Assembly: GCA_015056365.1 (NCBI GenBank)
Contig: SVGM01000001.1
Span: 124,001-188,000 of the forward strand
Length of the DNA: 64,000 nucleotides
Direction of reading: 5' to 3'
Origin: Clostridiales bacterium
GTDB taxonomy: Bacteria; Bacillota; Clostridia; Christensenellales; Aristaeellaceae
Notes under the pieces: generated by a model
Seen by the model: the letters and a program-made list of their open reading frames with translations, nothing else
The model's database searches: none
Told to the model about the DNA's origin: nothing
Program-made: the position numbers and the translations under genes
Part shown: in pieces, positions 9,668-19,568 of the stretch
How the letters are laid out: each line of letters opens with the position of its first letter
Numbering within the stretch: the stretch's first letter is position 1

Positions 9668-11691
9668 GCGTTGCGCCTCCCTTCCTCCATACTGTCGGCA
9701 ATGGCGGTGAAGCTGTCTTCCCGGTCAAAGTTGGTGTACTGGTTGATGTATTCCCGGCGGGGATCCACCTTGTCTCCCATGAGGATGGTCACCAGACGCT
9801 CGGCCTGGGCTGCATCCTCAATGGTGACCTGAACCAGCTTACGCTGGGCAGGATCCATGGTGGTTGCCCAAAGCTGCTCCGGGTTCATCTCGCCAAGGCC
9901 CTTGTAGCGCTGCAGCTGATAACCCTTGGTGGAGCCCTTGGTCAACTTGCGCAGTTCATTGTCATCGTAGGCGTACTGAATCTTATTGCCGCGCTGTACC
10001 TTGTAAAGCGGCGGCATGCCGATGTACACATGGCCTTCGGTAATCAGTTCCTTCATGTAACGGTAGAAGAAGGTGAGCAGGATGGCGCGGATGTGGGCGC
10101 CGTCCTGGTCGGCATCGCTGAGGATGATGACCTTATGGTATTTCAGGCTGGAAAGGGTGAAGCTTTCATCGATGTTCGTGCCAAGTGCGGTGATGAGCGA
10201 GCGGAACTCCTCATTGCCCAGCACCTGATCCAGCCTCTTCTTTTCTACGTTCAGGGGCTTGCCTCGCAAGGGCAGAATCGCCTGAAAACGACGGTCACGG
10301 CCCTGCTTGGCGCTGCCGCCGGCGCTGTCGCCCTCAACGATGAACAGTTCGTTGAGTTCCGGCTTGCGGCCGGTACAGCTGGCAAGCTTGCCCACCAGCG
10401 GTGCGGCCTCCAGGGCATTCTTGGTACGGGCCACGTCCCTGGCCTTGCGGGCCGCTTCGCGGACCTTGGCGGCACGGACAGCCTTTTCGATCAGCTGCTG
10501 GCACAGTTCCTGATTCTTCAAATCCTCAAAGAAGGCTGTCAGCTGCTGACCAACGATGGCTTCCACCACGGGGCGCACCTCGGTATTGCCCAGCTTACCC
10601 TTGGTCTGACCCTCAAACTGCGGATTCTTCACCATGGCGATCATCACAGCGGTCATGCCCTCACGGAAGTCATCGCCACCCAGATTCGCGTCCTTTTCTT
10701 TGAGTGCACCAAGACGACGGGCAAAATCGTTCATCACCTTAGTATAGGCAGCCTTAAAACCGGTCTCGTGGCTGCCGCCCTCACCGGTGGGAATGTTATT
10801 GACATATGAAAACACGTTTTCGGTGTAGCTGTCGGTGTACTGGATAGCAAAACGGAAGATGACATCCTCCCGGGCGCCTTCCAGATAGATAGGCGTTTCG
10901 TGGAGGGCAGTTTTGTCCACGTTCAGGTAGCGCACGTAATCGCTGATACCGCCGGCATAGCAGTAAACCTGCTTGCCTCCGCTTTGCGCGTCGGCTTCCT
11001 CACCATCATTGTCTTCTGCCGGCTCGGCCTGCTTTACCCGCTCATCCTCAAAGGTGATGGTCAGGCCCTTGTTCAGATAGGCAAGCTCACGCAGGCGGCG
11101 GGATACGGTCTCGCCGTTAAAACGGACGGTCTCGAACACCCGGTCGTCGGGCATGAAGCGAATAAGAGACCCCCGCTCAGTGGTATTGCCCACAGTCTTC
11201 AGCTTCTGGGCCACACGGCCTGAAACGATCTTGCCGGTCTCCTCATCCACTGCGCTCTCAAAAGCGATCTGGTACTGACGAAAATCATGGAATACATCCA
11301 CGGTCATCCAGCGGCTGAGAGCGTTGACCACAGAGCCGCCCACACCATGCAGACCGCCGGAATAGGCGTAATTTTCGTTATCGAACTTACCGCCTGCATG
11401 CAGCCGAGTATAGATCAGCTCCACGCCCGGAATGCCCATTGTGGGATGGATGTCTACCGGCAGTCCCCGGCCGTTGTCCCGTACGCTGGCAGAGCCGTCC
11501 TCGTGCAGCACCACGTCCACCTGGGAGGCATAGCCCGCCATGGCTTCGTCAATGGCATTGTCCACGATCTCCCACAGCATATGATGCAGGCCGCGAGAGC
11601 CCGTGGAGCCGATATACATACCCGGGCGCATACGTACCGCGTCCAGTCCTTCCAAAACCTGTATACTTCCAGCGTTATATGCCTTTGCCAT
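9664..11691 (-). CDS. parE: DNA topoisomerase IV subunit B (GyrB/ParE family)
   Basis: ATPase subunit partnering parC. 675 residues with GHKL motifs in order: [42 protein letters not shown]. These are followed by the transducer domain and the TOPRIM domain with [12 protein letters not shown] and [10 protein letters not shown], then [15 protein letters not shown]. An acidic insertion ([12 protein letters not shown]) lies near residue 225. Start ATG at 11691. Together with parC it forms a two-gene operon with overlapping reading frames. Confidence 0.88.
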   Translation of the reverse strand: MAKAYNAGSIQVLEGLDAVRMRPGMYIGSTGSRGLHHMLWEIVDNAIDEAMAGYASQVDVVLHEDGSASVRDNGRGLPVDIHPTMGIPGVELIYTRLHAGGKFDNENYAYSGGLHGVGGSVVNALSRWMTVDVFHDFRQYQIAFESAVDEETGKIVSGRVAQKLKTVGNTTERGSLIRFMPDDRVFETVRFNGETVSRRLRELAYLNKGLTITFEDERVKQAEPAEDNDGEEADAQSGGKQVYCYAGGISDYVRYLNVDKTALHETPIYLEGAREDVIFRFAIQYTDSYTENVFSYVNNIPTGEGGSHETGFKAAYTKVMNDFARRLGALKEKDANLGGDDFREGMTAVMIAMVKNPQFEGQTKGKLGNTEVRPVVEAIVGQQLTAFFEDLKNQELCQQLIEKAVRAAKVREAARKARDVARTKNALEAAPLVGKLASCTGRKPELNELFIVEGDSAGGSAKQGRDRRFQAILPLRGKPLNVEKKRLDQVLGNEEFRSLITALGTNIDESFTLSSLKYHKVIILSDADQDGAHIRAILLTFFYRYMKELITEGHVYIGMPPLYKVQRGNKIQYAYDDNELRKLTKGSTKGYQLQRYKGLGEMNPEQLWATTMDPAQRKLVQVTIEDAAQAERLVTILMGDKVDPRREYINQYTNFDREDSFTAIADSMEEGRRNA

Positions 11692-11755
11692 GTTTCCGTC
11701 TCACTCCGTTTTCCTGCTGCCTGTATGCCGTATAGTGTAAGCGGCACAACAACAA

Positions 11756-11785
11756 ATTGTATCACAAAGGAACACAGATTCGCAA
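11756..11785 (-). promoter_or_regulatory. Possible parE promoter
   Basis: Minus-strand TTGCGA (11780-11785) and TACAAT (11756-11761) with an 18-nt spacer, in the 97-bp gap below gpsA. No terminator was seen in that gap, so read-through from gpsA is also possible. Confidence 0.4.
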
Positions 11786-11788
11786 TTC

Positions 11789-12811
11789 TTATTTGTGTTC
11801 CTCCCAATTCAGTTCATCCTGCAGGCGGCGGGTCAACAGCCCCTGCACCACCTCTTTGGGAGAAATGCCATCGTTGATGATGGCGTTCACACTCTCAATA
11901 ATGGGCATCTGCACCTGATAGCGTCTGATCAGCTGCATGGCGGCAGGCAGAGCGTTCACGCCTTCAACCACCATGCCCACCCTGGCGATGGCCTCCTCCG
12001 GAGGCGTCCCCTGACCGATCAACAGACCGGCGCGGCGGTTACGGCTATGGACGCTGCCTGCGGTGACGATCACATCGCCGATGCCCGCCAGACCCGCGCA
12101 GGTCTGCTCCTGGCAGCCCATCATCCTGGCCAGTCGGGTCATCTCCGCAATGCCGCGGGTGATAAGGCCAGCCAGCGCGTTGTCGCCAAAGCCCAGCCCA
12201 GCTGAGATACCCGCCGCCAGCGCCATGATGTTTTTCAATGCGCCGCACAGCTCTACACCCAGCACATCCTCGTTGGTATAGGCACGCATACAGGTATTGA
12301 CAAAGGCTTGCTGCACGATTTGCGCAGCGCTTAGATCCTCGCAGGCGGACACAATGAACGTGGGCAGATCCCGCGCCACTTCTTCCGCGTGAGTGGGACC
12401 AGAGAGAGCAACCACCTTCACATGGGCGTGGCTACCGTCCTTGTTCAGCTCGTCCATGATCACCTGACTCATGGTGAACAGGGTGTCCGCCTCAATGCCT
12501 TTGGCCACGTCCACAATAATCTGTCCATCCGCAACAAAGGGCCGCACCTGCGCAGCCACCGGGCGTACATATACCGACGGCACCGCAAACAGCAGGATGT
12601 CCATGCCTTGGCAGGCATTTGGCAGTTCCTTGGTCAGGATGATCTCATCCGGAAAAACCATTCCGGGCAGGTTTGGATGGGCATGCGCCTGAGCCAGCGT
12701 ATCGATTTCCTTCTCCACCGCCGACCAAACCGTCACCCGGTGTCCGGCCAGCGCCAATACTCTCGCCAGCGCAACACCCCATGTACCTGCGCCAAGAACG
12801 CTGATATTCAT
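11789..12811 (-). CDS. gpsA: Glycerol-3-phosphate dehydrogenase [NAD(P)+]
   Basis: Reduces dihydroxyacetone phosphate to sn-glycerol-3-phosphate for membrane lipid synthesis. 340 residues. N-terminal ISVLGAGTWGVALA dinucleotide fold, then VVDVAKGIE, SGPTHAEEVA, the catalytic Lys in ELCGALKNIMALAAGISAGLGFGDNALAGLITRG (split block), and a C-terminal domain with VEGVNA. Start ATG at 12811 follows GGAGG by 8-9 nt. It lies 27 bp after the GH32 gene on the same strand, so it may be co-transcribed with it, an unusual pairing. Confidence 0.95.
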   Translation of the reverse strand: MNISVLGAGTWGVALARVLALAGHRVTVWSAVEKEIDTLAQAHAHPNLPGMVFPDEIILTKELPNACQGMDILLFAVPSVYVRPVAAQVRPFVADGQIIVDVAKGIEADTLFTMSQVIMDELNKDGSHAHVKVVALSGPTHAEEVARDLPTFIVSACEDLSAAQIVQQAFVNTCMRAYTNEDVLGVELCGALKNIMALAAGISAGLGFGDNALAGLITRGIAEMTRLARMMGCQEQTCAGLAGIGDVIVTAGSVHSRNRRAGLLIGQGTPPEEAIARVGMVVEGVNALPAAMQLIRRYQVQMPIIESVNAIINDGISPKEVVQGLLTRRLQDELNWEEHK

Positions 12812-12838
12812 CCTTTATTACCTCCACAACTGATCCAT

Positions 12839-14389
12839 TTATACTTCGAAAGAAGAACGTAGCTGTGTACATTCAAAAGCTGCGAGCTGCCACGGCATCT
12901 CTGCTGAGATTTCTATTTCCTGTGCTGCCTCCCAGCGCACCGGCAGGGCCAGCAGCGTCGTGCCGCCGCACAGATGTACCTTGAAGGTATAGCGATCCAG
13001 CAGCATTAGCAGGCTGTCATCTTCCGCCCCCTCAGGCAGCGCATAGGTTTCCTCGCTTGTGGAAAGAGTTCGCGCCGCAGGATGGTACTGAAGGATCTGA
13101 TCACCCACGCGAATGATCAGTTCGGCGTCGCCAGCAGGCTGCAGCCTGACTGCCACGGGCAGCGCCACCGCCTGGCGAAGTACTTCGCCGGGCTGATAGG
13201 ACTGCAAAACGGCGTTGCTGCGACAGAGGACGATATCCTCCAACTCCCGCGCAGGAAGGATACACAGCTGGTATTCGTTGCCCTGCCGGCGCAGGGTCAG
13301 TTCATTGGGAAAACTCAGTTCCTGGCTGAAACAGGTTCCTTCCACATTCGCTCGGTGCCATGTGGTCTGCACCACCCGTCCCGGCGTACCGGAATAGGTC
13401 TGATGCGCATAGCAGTATTCGTTCAGGTACAGACGGCGTACCGGCTGGGTGGGCACAAAGCGCCCATCCAGAAGATCGCCCACCTGATAGCAGCCGTGTG
13501 CGCCGCCGATGACCGCTTTGCGCTGCCCGTCATCCGCAGTAAGCAACATCAGGTCCGGGCATTCGTTATCCCCTTCCAGATGCAGTTCCTGCACCTTTTC
13601 CCAATGAAGCAGATCGTGGGAATGAAGGATGGCGTAGCGATCGCTGTCCAGATACAGCGCCATCAAATAGCGCTGGCTGGCTTCATCCCAAAGGACCTTG
13701 GGGTCACGGTTGCCATTGACAATGGTGGGTACGATAGGATTTTGTGGATGCTTGACAAAGGTGCACCCGTTATCCGTAGAATAGGCCAGACATTGCGTGG
13801 TCTGACGTCCCGCAGCCAGCTGGCTCACCGGTTCGGCGGTGTAAAACAACAGGATCACATCCGTATCGCCCTGCTTGAGCCCCAACAGATTCCGCTCGTC
13901 CACGATGGCGCTGCCGGAGAACATAACACCCAGTTCATCCGGGAACAGGGCGATCTCCTTCTCCTGCCAATGAATCAAATCGCTGCTTGTGGCATGACCC
14001 CAGTGCATATTCCCCCAGACCACATCGCAGGGGTTGTATTGAAAAAACATATGATACGTTCCGTTGGCATACACAAGCCCGTTCGGGTCATTGTTCCAGC
14101 CGTTGCGTGGGGTAAAATGCAAAAGCGGACGTTCCTGCACATCAAAGGGCGCGCGTTCATCCCAATCATCTGCCCCAGCCACGTGAGGAAGGGCGCCTTC
14201 AGCGGCAGCAAGGCACACATCCTGCCCATGAAAGCGGCTCACATCCACAAAGGCATGAAAATCCGGCTTGCCATGGGTCAGACGCATATTCAGATCATAA
14301 ACCAACCGTCCATCCACAGTAAAGGTGACCAGCGTTTCTTCTGCTTTCCTGTCAATGGGAAACACCAGAAAACGATGCTTTATGACCAT
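12839..14389 (-). CDS. Glycoside hydrolase family 32 (sucrose/fructan-type beta-fructosidase)
   Basis: Releases fructose from sucrose, inulin- or levan-type oligosaccharides. 516 residues. An N-terminal segment of about 75 residues resembles the small beta-domain that precedes GH32 in SacC-type enzymes. The five-bladed propeller has WNNDPNGL (nucleophile Asp), FQYNP, the WGHATSSDLIHW and FSGSA blocks, NRDPKV (transition-state Asp) and ECPDLM (acid/base Glu), followed by a C-terminal beta-sandwich. Start ATG at 14389 has AGGAGG 8 nt upstream; a longer frame upstream lacks such a site. No signal peptide, so cytoplasmic. Whether it prefers sucrose-6-phosphate or free fructans cannot be told; no PTS gene is nearby. 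Confidence 0.9.
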   Translation of the reverse strand: MVIKHRFLVFPIDRKAEETLVTFTVDGRLVYDLNMRLTHGKPDFHAFVDVSRFHGQDVCLAAAEGALPHVAGADDWDERAPFDVQERPLLHFTPRNGWNNDPNGLVYANGTYHMFFQYNPCDVVWGNMHWGHATSSDLIHWQEKEIALFPDELGVMFSGSAIVDERNLLGLKQGDTDVILLFYTAEPVSQLAAGRQTTQCLAYSTDNGCTFVKHPQNPIVPTIVNGNRDPKVLWDEASQRYLMALYLDSDRYAILHSHDLLHWEKVQELHLEGDNECPDLMLLTADDGQRKAVIGGAHGCYQVGDLLDGRFVPTQPVRRLYLNEYCYAHQTYSGTPGRVVQTTWHRANVEGTCFSQELSFPNELTLRRQGNEYQLCILPARELEDIVLCRSNAVLQSYQPGEVLRQAVALPVAVRLQPAGDAELIIRVGDQILQYHPAARTLSTSEETYALPEGAEDDSLLMLLDRYTFKVHLCGGTTLLALPVRWEAAQEIEISAEMPWQLAAFECTQLRSSFEV

Positions 14390-14423
14390 ACCGATTCCCT
14401 CCTGCGCATAAATGCTCAATTTT

Positions 14424-14453
14424 ATGATACCATCCATGCATCAAAAGCGTCAA
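14424..14453 (-). promoter_or_regulatory. Promoter of the GH32-gpsA unit
   Basis: Minus-strand TTGACG (14448-14453) and TATCAT (14424-14429), spacer 18 nt, ending 35 bp before the GH32 start codon. Confidence 0.55.
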
Positions 14454-14496
14454 GCGCCGTCATGGATACTGCTGTACCAAACCGGTTGGACGGTAA

Positions 14497-14526
14497 CAAA
14501 AAAGCGGGGCGGTTTCCCCTCCCGCA
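14497..14526 (-). terminator. Terminator after the Gfo/Idh gene at 14554
   Basis: GC-rich hairpin (GCGGG 14504-14508, CCCGC 14521-14525) followed on the minus strand by six T residues. It separates the sugar-import operon from the GH32 promoter. Confidence 0.65.
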
Positions 14527-14553
14527 GTTTTGTGTTTGATTTTGTCTTTTCCA

Positions 14554-15723
14554 TTACAGCGCACGACCCGTGGCGCTATGATCCGTTATGAAGGTAACCT
14601 CCGCGCCGGATTTCACACGGGAATGCTTTGCTTTTTCCAGCAGCAGCCCAGCGAACAAATCCTCGTCAATGGGCAGGCTCACCGTCTGACCCAGCCATGA
14701 GGATAAATGCATCGCGTTGGAAAGCATCAGCGCATTTATGCCTTCCCTGCCCTCCGCTACCAGCGGCGTACCGTGGAGAACATGCGCAGCAAAGGCGTTG
14801 ATCACGCCGATATGCTGGAGATTCTGTCCGTCTGTCTCAAGCACGACCGGCTCGATTTCAAGATGGGGATAGGCGTCCTGCCCTCCGCGAAAGACCGCCT
14901 TCTCGCTGGCGGGAAGCTTCCATACGCGCAGCTCGTTTTTTTCGCAGACAACCTTTCCATAGTCAAACGAGATCTCCAGGCGATTACTGCCCGGAAGATC
15001 GCCCGTCGATGCGATGAAAACACCAGTTGCTCCGCCCTCGAAGGTAAGATAGGCGGTCACGTCGTCCTCCACTTCAATGTCGTGCCACTTGCCTTCGTGA
15101 CAGAAAGCTCGCACCGAGGTAGGCAGACCAAACAGCCATTGCAGAAGATCCAGCTGGTGAGGGCACTGGTTCAGCAGAACACCTCCGCCTTCCCCGGCCC
15201 ATGTAGCGCGCCACGACCCAGAATCGTAATACCGCTGGCTGCGATACCAATCCGTAATGGTCCATGACATTCGCTTCATCTCGCCCATTTCGCCGGAATC
15301 GAGCAATTCCTTCAGTCTGCGATAAACGCAATTGGTTCGCTGGTTAAACATCAGCGCAAAAGTCTTTCCGCTTCGCTGTGCTGCGTCCATCACAGGCTTT
15401 ACCTGTCGGGTATAGACGGCAATCGGCTTTTCGCACAGCACATGCAGGCCGCTTTCCAATGCTGCGATTGTCAGTTCCGGATGGTGATAGTGGGGCACTG
15501 CGATGATCACGGCGTCACACACTTTGGCACTGATCAGTGCAGCTCCATCATCGTACACAGTGACGCTCTCCGGTAGTGTGGTACGTGCCCAGGCGCGGCG
15601 CTCCTCCCGCAGATCCGCAACGCAGCACAGCTCTACTTCCCCGGCCTTGCCGGAAAGAAGCAGTCTGCAATGCTCCGAACCCATATTGCCTAGACCGATA
15701 ACACCCATGCGCAGCTTGCTCAT
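14554..15723 (-). CDS. Gfo/Idh/MocA family oxidoreductase
   Basis: Probable NAD(P)-dependent sugar or inositol-type dehydrogenase. 389 residues. N-terminal Rossmann motif MGVIGLGNMGSEH, the CEKPIAV signature with catalytic-type Lys near residue 98, then the alpha/beta substrate domain containing GGGVLLNQCPHQLDLLQW, where the His/Asp pair sits. Start ATG at 15723 with GGAGG upstream. It is the last gene of the importer operon, separated from the solute-binding protein gene by a strong hairpin. Substrate unknown; it is the first of three paralogues in 8 kb. Confidence 0.88.
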   Translation of the reverse strand: MSKLRMGVIGLGNMGSEHCRLLLSGKAGEVELCCVADLREERRAWARTTLPESVTVYDDGAALISAKVCDAVIIAVPHYHHPELTIAALESGLHVLCEKPIAVYTRQVKPVMDAAQRSGKTFALMFNQRTNCVYRRLKELLDSGEMGEMKRMSWTITDWYRSQRYYDSGSWRATWAGEGGGVLLNQCPHQLDLLQWLFGLPTSVRAFCHEGKWHDIEVEDDVTAYLTFEGGATGVFIASTGDLPGSNRLEISFDYGKVVCEKNELRVWKLPASEKAVFRGGQDAYPHLEIEPVVLETDGQNLQHIGVINAFAAHVLHGTPLVAEGREGINALMLSNAMHLSSWLGQTVSLPIDEDLFAGLLLEKAKHSRVKSGAEVTFITDHSATGRAL

Positions 15724-15762
15724 ACGGAGTCCTCCATGGTTTGATCAATTTGAAAAACGGTA

Positions 15763-15794
15763 CAAAAAGGGGGCTGCCCGGAGACAGCCCCCCG
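15763..15794 (-). terminator. Intra-operon hairpin/terminator after the solute-binding protein gene
   Basis: GGGGGCTG and CAGCCCCC arms (15769-15776, 15785-15792) followed on the minus strand by TTTTT. Probably a partial terminator that keeps binding-protein mRNA above that of the downstream oxidoreductase. Confidence 0.75.
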
Positions 15795-15813
15795 AAAGTT
15801 TCAGGGAATGGAA

Positions 15814-17409
15814 TTACTTGGTGCCGGGGAAGGTGCCGCGCCAGTTGCCATCCTTGTAAGCCTGACGATAGGCTTCGATGACTTCATCAGCGCCAGCATC
15901 CTTGATGGCCTGGATGTACTCATCCCACACAGCGTCGAAGTTCTCGGGATCGCAGCTGATGGTCTGGGCGATCAGCTCGTTCTGCTTGAGCATAACAGCG
16001 CCGGAGTAGTCGGTAGCGGCTTCGATCGGCACGGTGAAGCTCAGCTGAGTCCAAGCATCGGTGTTGGAGTAGATAACGGACTTGGCAACATTCTCTTCGT
16101 AGCCGGGGAAGGACAGAGCCACGTAGGCAGCGTTCTTCGCATCGTCGCCGAAGTTGTAGCCGTTGGCCAGGAAGACCACGTCGCCGGCATGCAGCTTGTT
16201 GTCGTCGGGCACTTCTTCGGTGGGCTTGGCGTTCATGGGCAGGCCATTGGCGTCCAGACCTTCGTAGTTGATGCCATCGGTACCATTCTGCATAGCGAAC
16301 ATGTTCTCGGGCTGGCACATCCAGTCGAGGTACATAACGGCGGCCTTGGCGGTCTCGTCGCTCACCCAGTGGGGGATGAACACGGTCAGACCGGCGGCGT
16401 CGTAGTTGTCATGCAGGGTGCGGCCGTCGTAGATGTTGGCCCAAGCGTTGACGGGGATCCACTCAGCGCCGGGAACGTTCTTGGCCATTTCAGACTGGTA
16501 GTTCTTGTCAGTACGCCAGGGCTGGTCATACTGCTGCAGGAAGTAACCGAAGTTACCCTGAGTCATGTAGGTGTCGCCGATGGTGCTGTCGGTGTCAACA
16601 GCGAAGTTCTCGTACAGAACGCCGTCATGATACCACTTGTTGAACAGCTTGAAGGCTTCCTTGGCACCGGGCAGCATTTCGGGGTTGTCCTTCAGGGCGA
16701 CCCAGTCTTCCTCGGTGATCTGGGAGAAGTCCACGAAAGCGCTGATGTAGTAGCGCATAGCGAACATGGGGTTAGAGGTGAAGATAGCGTAGTTGAAGGG
16801 GATGGTCATCTCGCCGCCCAGCTTGGCTTCCTTGGCAGCGTACAGATAAGCTTCCAGCTCTTCAATGGTCTTGGGCTCTTCCATGCCCAGAGCAGCCAGC
16901 CAGTCAGAGCGGATGAAAGCGCCCTGGTTGACAACGGAGATACGACGAGCGGGGATGGTGTACTGAGTCTTCACGCCATCGCCATCGGGATCGTAGGTGC
17001 CGTAGCTGAGCAGGTTCTCGCCCAGGAAGGCAACGATGTTCTGGCCGTACTGAGCAATCAGATCGTCCAGAGCCTTCACGCCGTCGTCAGCGATCAGAGA
17101 GTTGACCAGATCACCATTGTAGGTGACACAGATGTCAGGGGCGGTTTCGCCAGAAATCTGGGTGGTCAGGATGTCGCCTTCTTCCCAACGGGAAACGGGC
17201 ACAAACTGGAGCTTGATGCCATTGGGATCGCCGAAGTTTTCCTGCGCATAGCGCAGCTGCCAGCAATCTTCAATGTTCAGACCGGCGATAGAGCGATCAA
17301 ACACTTCCACGCGCAGAGTGGTGGTGTAGGCCACCTCAGCGGAGGCGGGCAGGCACAGGCAGCTGAGAACCAGCGCCAGAGCCAGCACAAGAGACAACAT
17401 TTTCTTCAT
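15814..17409 (-). CDS. Extracellular solute-binding protein, LplA-type sugar ABC transporter
   Basis: Captures a carbohydrate ligand outside the cell and delivers it to the two permeases upstream. 531 residues: basic Sec signal (MKKMLSLVLALALVLSCLC) ending LPASA-E, so cleavage by signal peptidase I looks likelier than a lipobox, although a Cys lies in the hydrophobic stretch. The mature protein shows the large cluster-B/D solute-binding fold with many aromatic residues (YLDWMCQPENMF, KWYHDGVLYENFA). Start ATG at 17409 has AAGGAG 10 nt upstream. Size and partnership with LplB/LplC-type permeases suggest an oligosaccharide ligand. The actual ligand is unknown. Confidence 0.9.
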   Translation of the reverse strand: MKKMLSLVLALALVLSCLCLPASAEVAYTTTLRVEVFDRSIAGLNIEDCWQLRYAQENFGDPNGIKLQFVPVSRWEEGDILTTQISGETAPDICVTYNGDLVNSLIADDGVKALDDLIAQYGQNIVAFLGENLLSYGTYDPDGDGVKTQYTIPARRISVVNQGAFIRSDWLAALGMEEPKTIEELEAYLYAAKEAKLGGEMTIPFNYAIFTSNPMFAMRYYISAFVDFSQITEEDWVALKDNPEMLPGAKEAFKLFNKWYHDGVLYENFAVDTDSTIGDTYMTQGNFGYFLQQYDQPWRTDKNYQSEMAKNVPGAEWIPVNAWANIYDGRTLHDNYDAAGLTVFIPHWVSDETAKAAVMYLDWMCQPENMFAMQNGTDGINYEGLDANGLPMNAKPTEEVPDDNKLHAGDVVFLANGYNFGDDAKNAAYVALSFPGYEENVAKSVIYSNTDAWTQLSFTVPIEAATDYSGAVMLKQNELIAQTISCDPENFDAVWDEYIQAIKDAGADEVIEAYRQAYKDGNWRGTFPGTK

Positions 17410-17466
17410 GTGGGTCCAACTCCTTTTATATTTTTACCGCGTACCTGCGGCAGAGAAACAGAGGGA

Positions 17467-18375
17467 TCAGCCCTTCACAGCGCCGATGGTAACGCCGGAG
17501 ACGAAGTAGCGCTGTACAAAGGGATATACCACCAGAATCGGCAATGTTGCGAATATGATGGTAGCGGATTCAATGGATTCCGATACGTTCTGTGCGTTAC
17601 TGTTGGCGTTGCCTTCGATGGCGGTAACGTCTACAGCCGTAGAACCTTTGATAATGTTGTACAGGCGCAGCTGCAGGGGTTGCAGAGCCTTGGTCTGGAT
17701 GTAATACTTGGCATCCGCGAAGCTGTTCCACTTACCCACGGCATAGAACAGGGTCAGCGTGGCGATGGAAGCCAGGGACAGCGGCAGATACACCCGCAAG
17801 AGGATCTGGAAGTCGTTGGCGCCGTCGATGGTGGCGGCTTCTTCCAGCTCGTTGGGCAGGGAGGCGAAGAAGCTCTTCATGATGATCATGTTGTAGGTGG
17901 ACAGAAGGCCGGGGATGATCAGCGACCACATACTGTCCAGCAAACCGAACTCTTTCACGTTCAGGTAGATCGGGATGGTACCGCCGGAGAAGTACATGGT
18001 GAACAACGCCAGCAGATTGAAGAGCTTGCGTCCGCGCAGGCGGGTCTTGGTGAGGGGATACGCCATCAGGATGGTCAGCACCATGGCCAGCGCCGTGTAG
18101 ATCACAGTGAGCTTCACCGTGTAGAACAGGCAGTCGATCATGGTCTTGTCAGCGAACAGGATCTCATAGGCCTTGGTTTCGAATTCCACCGGCCAGAAGG
18201 AGACGTCGCCGCGGAGGATGGCAGACTTGGAGCTGAAAGAGATGGCAATCACGTTCAGGAAGGGCATTACGCAGGTAAGCACGAACACGAAGATAATCGC
18301 AACCAAAATGATCTGACCAATGGTCCAGTCGCTCTTTTTCTTGTTCATTTGCACATTAGCGGGAACAGCTGTCAT
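17467..18375 (-). CDS. Carbohydrate ABC transporter permease, LplC/YtcP type
   Basis: One of two membrane subunits of the importer. 302 residues with six predicted transmembrane helices and the cytoplasmic coupling motif EEAATIDGANDFQILLRVYLP (EAA loop, about residues 188-205). Start ATG at 18375 follows AAAGGAGG by 8-9 nt. It lies 18 bp after the other permease gene and 57 bp before the binding-protein gene. No ATPase gene is present, so the system must borrow an MsmK/MsmX-type ATPase from elsewhere. Confidence 0.92.
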   Translation of the reverse strand: MTAVPANVQMNKKKSDWTIGQIILVAIIFVFVLTCVMPFLNVIAISFSSKSAILRGDVSFWPVEFETKAYEILFADKTMIDCLFYTVKLTVIYTALAMVLTILMAYPLTKTRLRGRKLFNLLALFTMYFSGGTIPIYLNVKEFGLLDSMWSLIIPGLLSTYNMIIMKSFFASLPNELEEAATIDGANDFQILLRVYLPLSLASIATLTLFYAVGKWNSFADAKYYIQTKALQPLQLRLYNIIKGSTAVDVTAIEGNANSNAQNVSESIESATIIFATLPILVVYPFVQRYFVSGVTIGAVKG

Positions 18376-18393
18376 TTGCGTCGTCCTCCTTTC

Positions 18394-19323
18394 TTACCAG
18401 ATACCATCTTCGCCGAGCTTCTTGGTGACGAAGTTGGCGCCGGTGATCATGATCAGGCCAACCACGGACTGGAACAGACCGATGGCGGTAGCGCGGTCAA
18501 ACTTGGCATTGGTGATACCAGTGCGGTACACGAAGGTGGAAAGCACGTCGCAGTAGTCTTGCACCAGCGTGTTGCCCAGAATGTAGGGACGGTCGAAGCT
18601 GATGTTCATCATCTGGCCGATGTTGAGGATCAGCAGCACCACGATGGTAGAGCGGATACCCGGCAGGGTAACGTGCCAGATCTGCTGCAGCTTGTTGGCG
18701 CCGTCGATCTTGGCGGCCTCGAACAGTTCCATGTTGATGCCGGTAATGGCGGACAGATAAAGGATGGTGCCCCAGCCCATGTTCTGCCATACGCCCACCA
18801 GCGTGTAGGTCAACTGCCAGGTAGGACCATCTGTCAGGAAGGGAATGTTCTCATCGATCAGTCCCCACTTCAGCAGCGTAGCGTTCACAACGCCGGTGGT
18901 GGGAGCGAAGATCTTCAGCACCATACCGCCGATGATGATCCAGCTCAGGAAGTGAGGCAGATAGAGCAGCGTCTGAGAGACGCGCTTCACGCCCTTGTTG
19001 CGGATCTCGTTGAGCATGATGGCCAGAACGATCGGCACCGGGAAGCCCATCACCAGACCCATCAGGTTGAGCCAAAGGGTGTTTTTCAGCGCCAGAGGGA
19101 AGTCACGCAGCCCCATTACGAACTCGAAGTTTTTCCAGCCTACGAACTTGCTGCCCCACATGCCCTTGACCAGACTGTACTTCTGGAAGGCGATCATCAC
19201 GCCAATCATGGGCTTGTAGCAAAACAGCAGGTACCAGACCACCGGGATCAGCAGCATTGCGTACAAGCGCCAGTCCCGTTTGAACCAGTTTGTCCTCTTT
19301 CTTAGCGTCCTTGTCGTTGTCAT
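18394..19323 (-). CDS. Carbohydrate ABC transporter permease, LplB type
   Basis: Partner permease. 309 residues from MTTTRTLRKR, six hydrophobic helices, EAA loop FEAAKIDGANKLQQIWHVTLPGI (about 190-212). The ATG at 19323 is chosen over in-frame ATGs at 19332 and upstream because GGGAGGG is 9 nt before it, whereas at 19332 the site would abut the start codon. First gene of the minus-strand operon lplB-lplC-SBP-Gfo and divergent from the AraC gene. Confidence 0.92.
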   Translation of the reverse strand: MTTTRTLRKRTNWFKRDWRLYAMLLIPVVWYLLFCYKPMIGVMIAFQKYSLVKGMWGSKFVGWKNFEFVMGLRDFPLALKNTLWLNLMGLVMGFPVPIVLAIMLNEIRNKGVKRVSQTLLYLPHFLSWIIIGGMVLKIFAPTTGVVNATLLKWGLIDENIPFLTDGPTWQLTYTLVGVWQNMGWGTILYLSAITGINMELFEAAKIDGANKLQQIWHVTLPGIRSTIVVLLILNIGQMMNISFDRPYILGNTLVQDYCDVLSTFVYRTGITNAKFDRATAIGLFQSVVGLIMITGANFVTKKLGEDGIW

Positions 19324-19368
19324 GCACGCCATCCCTCCCTGATAAAACAATAAAAAAATGCGAAATAA

Positions 19369-19419
19369 GGCCGATACTCGGCCAAAACGACCATTTTCCT
19401 TCTTGTGATTTTTATTATA
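19369..19419 (-). promoter_or_regulatory. Operon promoter (-10) and leader palindrome of the importer
   Basis: TATAAT on the minus strand (19414-19419) with a poor -35, as expected for an activator-dependent promoter. Just downstream in the leader is the perfect palindrome GGCCGA-tac-TCGGCC (19369-19383), a possible operator or short hairpin. The divergent AraC protein is the obvious candidate regulator. Confidence 0.5.
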
Positions 19420-19568
19420 CTTACCATGATGCGCCATTTCCACGCTGATTCTGCTTGGTTATATGCAAATCTCGCAATATGCATTTTTTGCACAGGAGAA
19501 TGCCTATACGATGTACAATTTGAATCTTATCATCAGAGAAACAAGCTCCCCTACCGGAGGTGAATCGC

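Noticed and set aside
7142..11691. DNA gyrase gyrBA pair
   Set aside because: The blade-1 GyrA box QRRGGKG is missing and the genes are linked to sporulation and envelope genes rather than dnaA/recF, so topoisomerase IV is preferred; gyrase is not fully excluded.
15808..19305. A 1165-codon open frame on the plus strand, antisense to the sugar importer
   Set aside because: It mirrors codon bias of the minus-strand genes (no stops because of GC-rich third positions); the proteins on the minus strand are recognisable and the antisense product has no family pattern or ribosome site.
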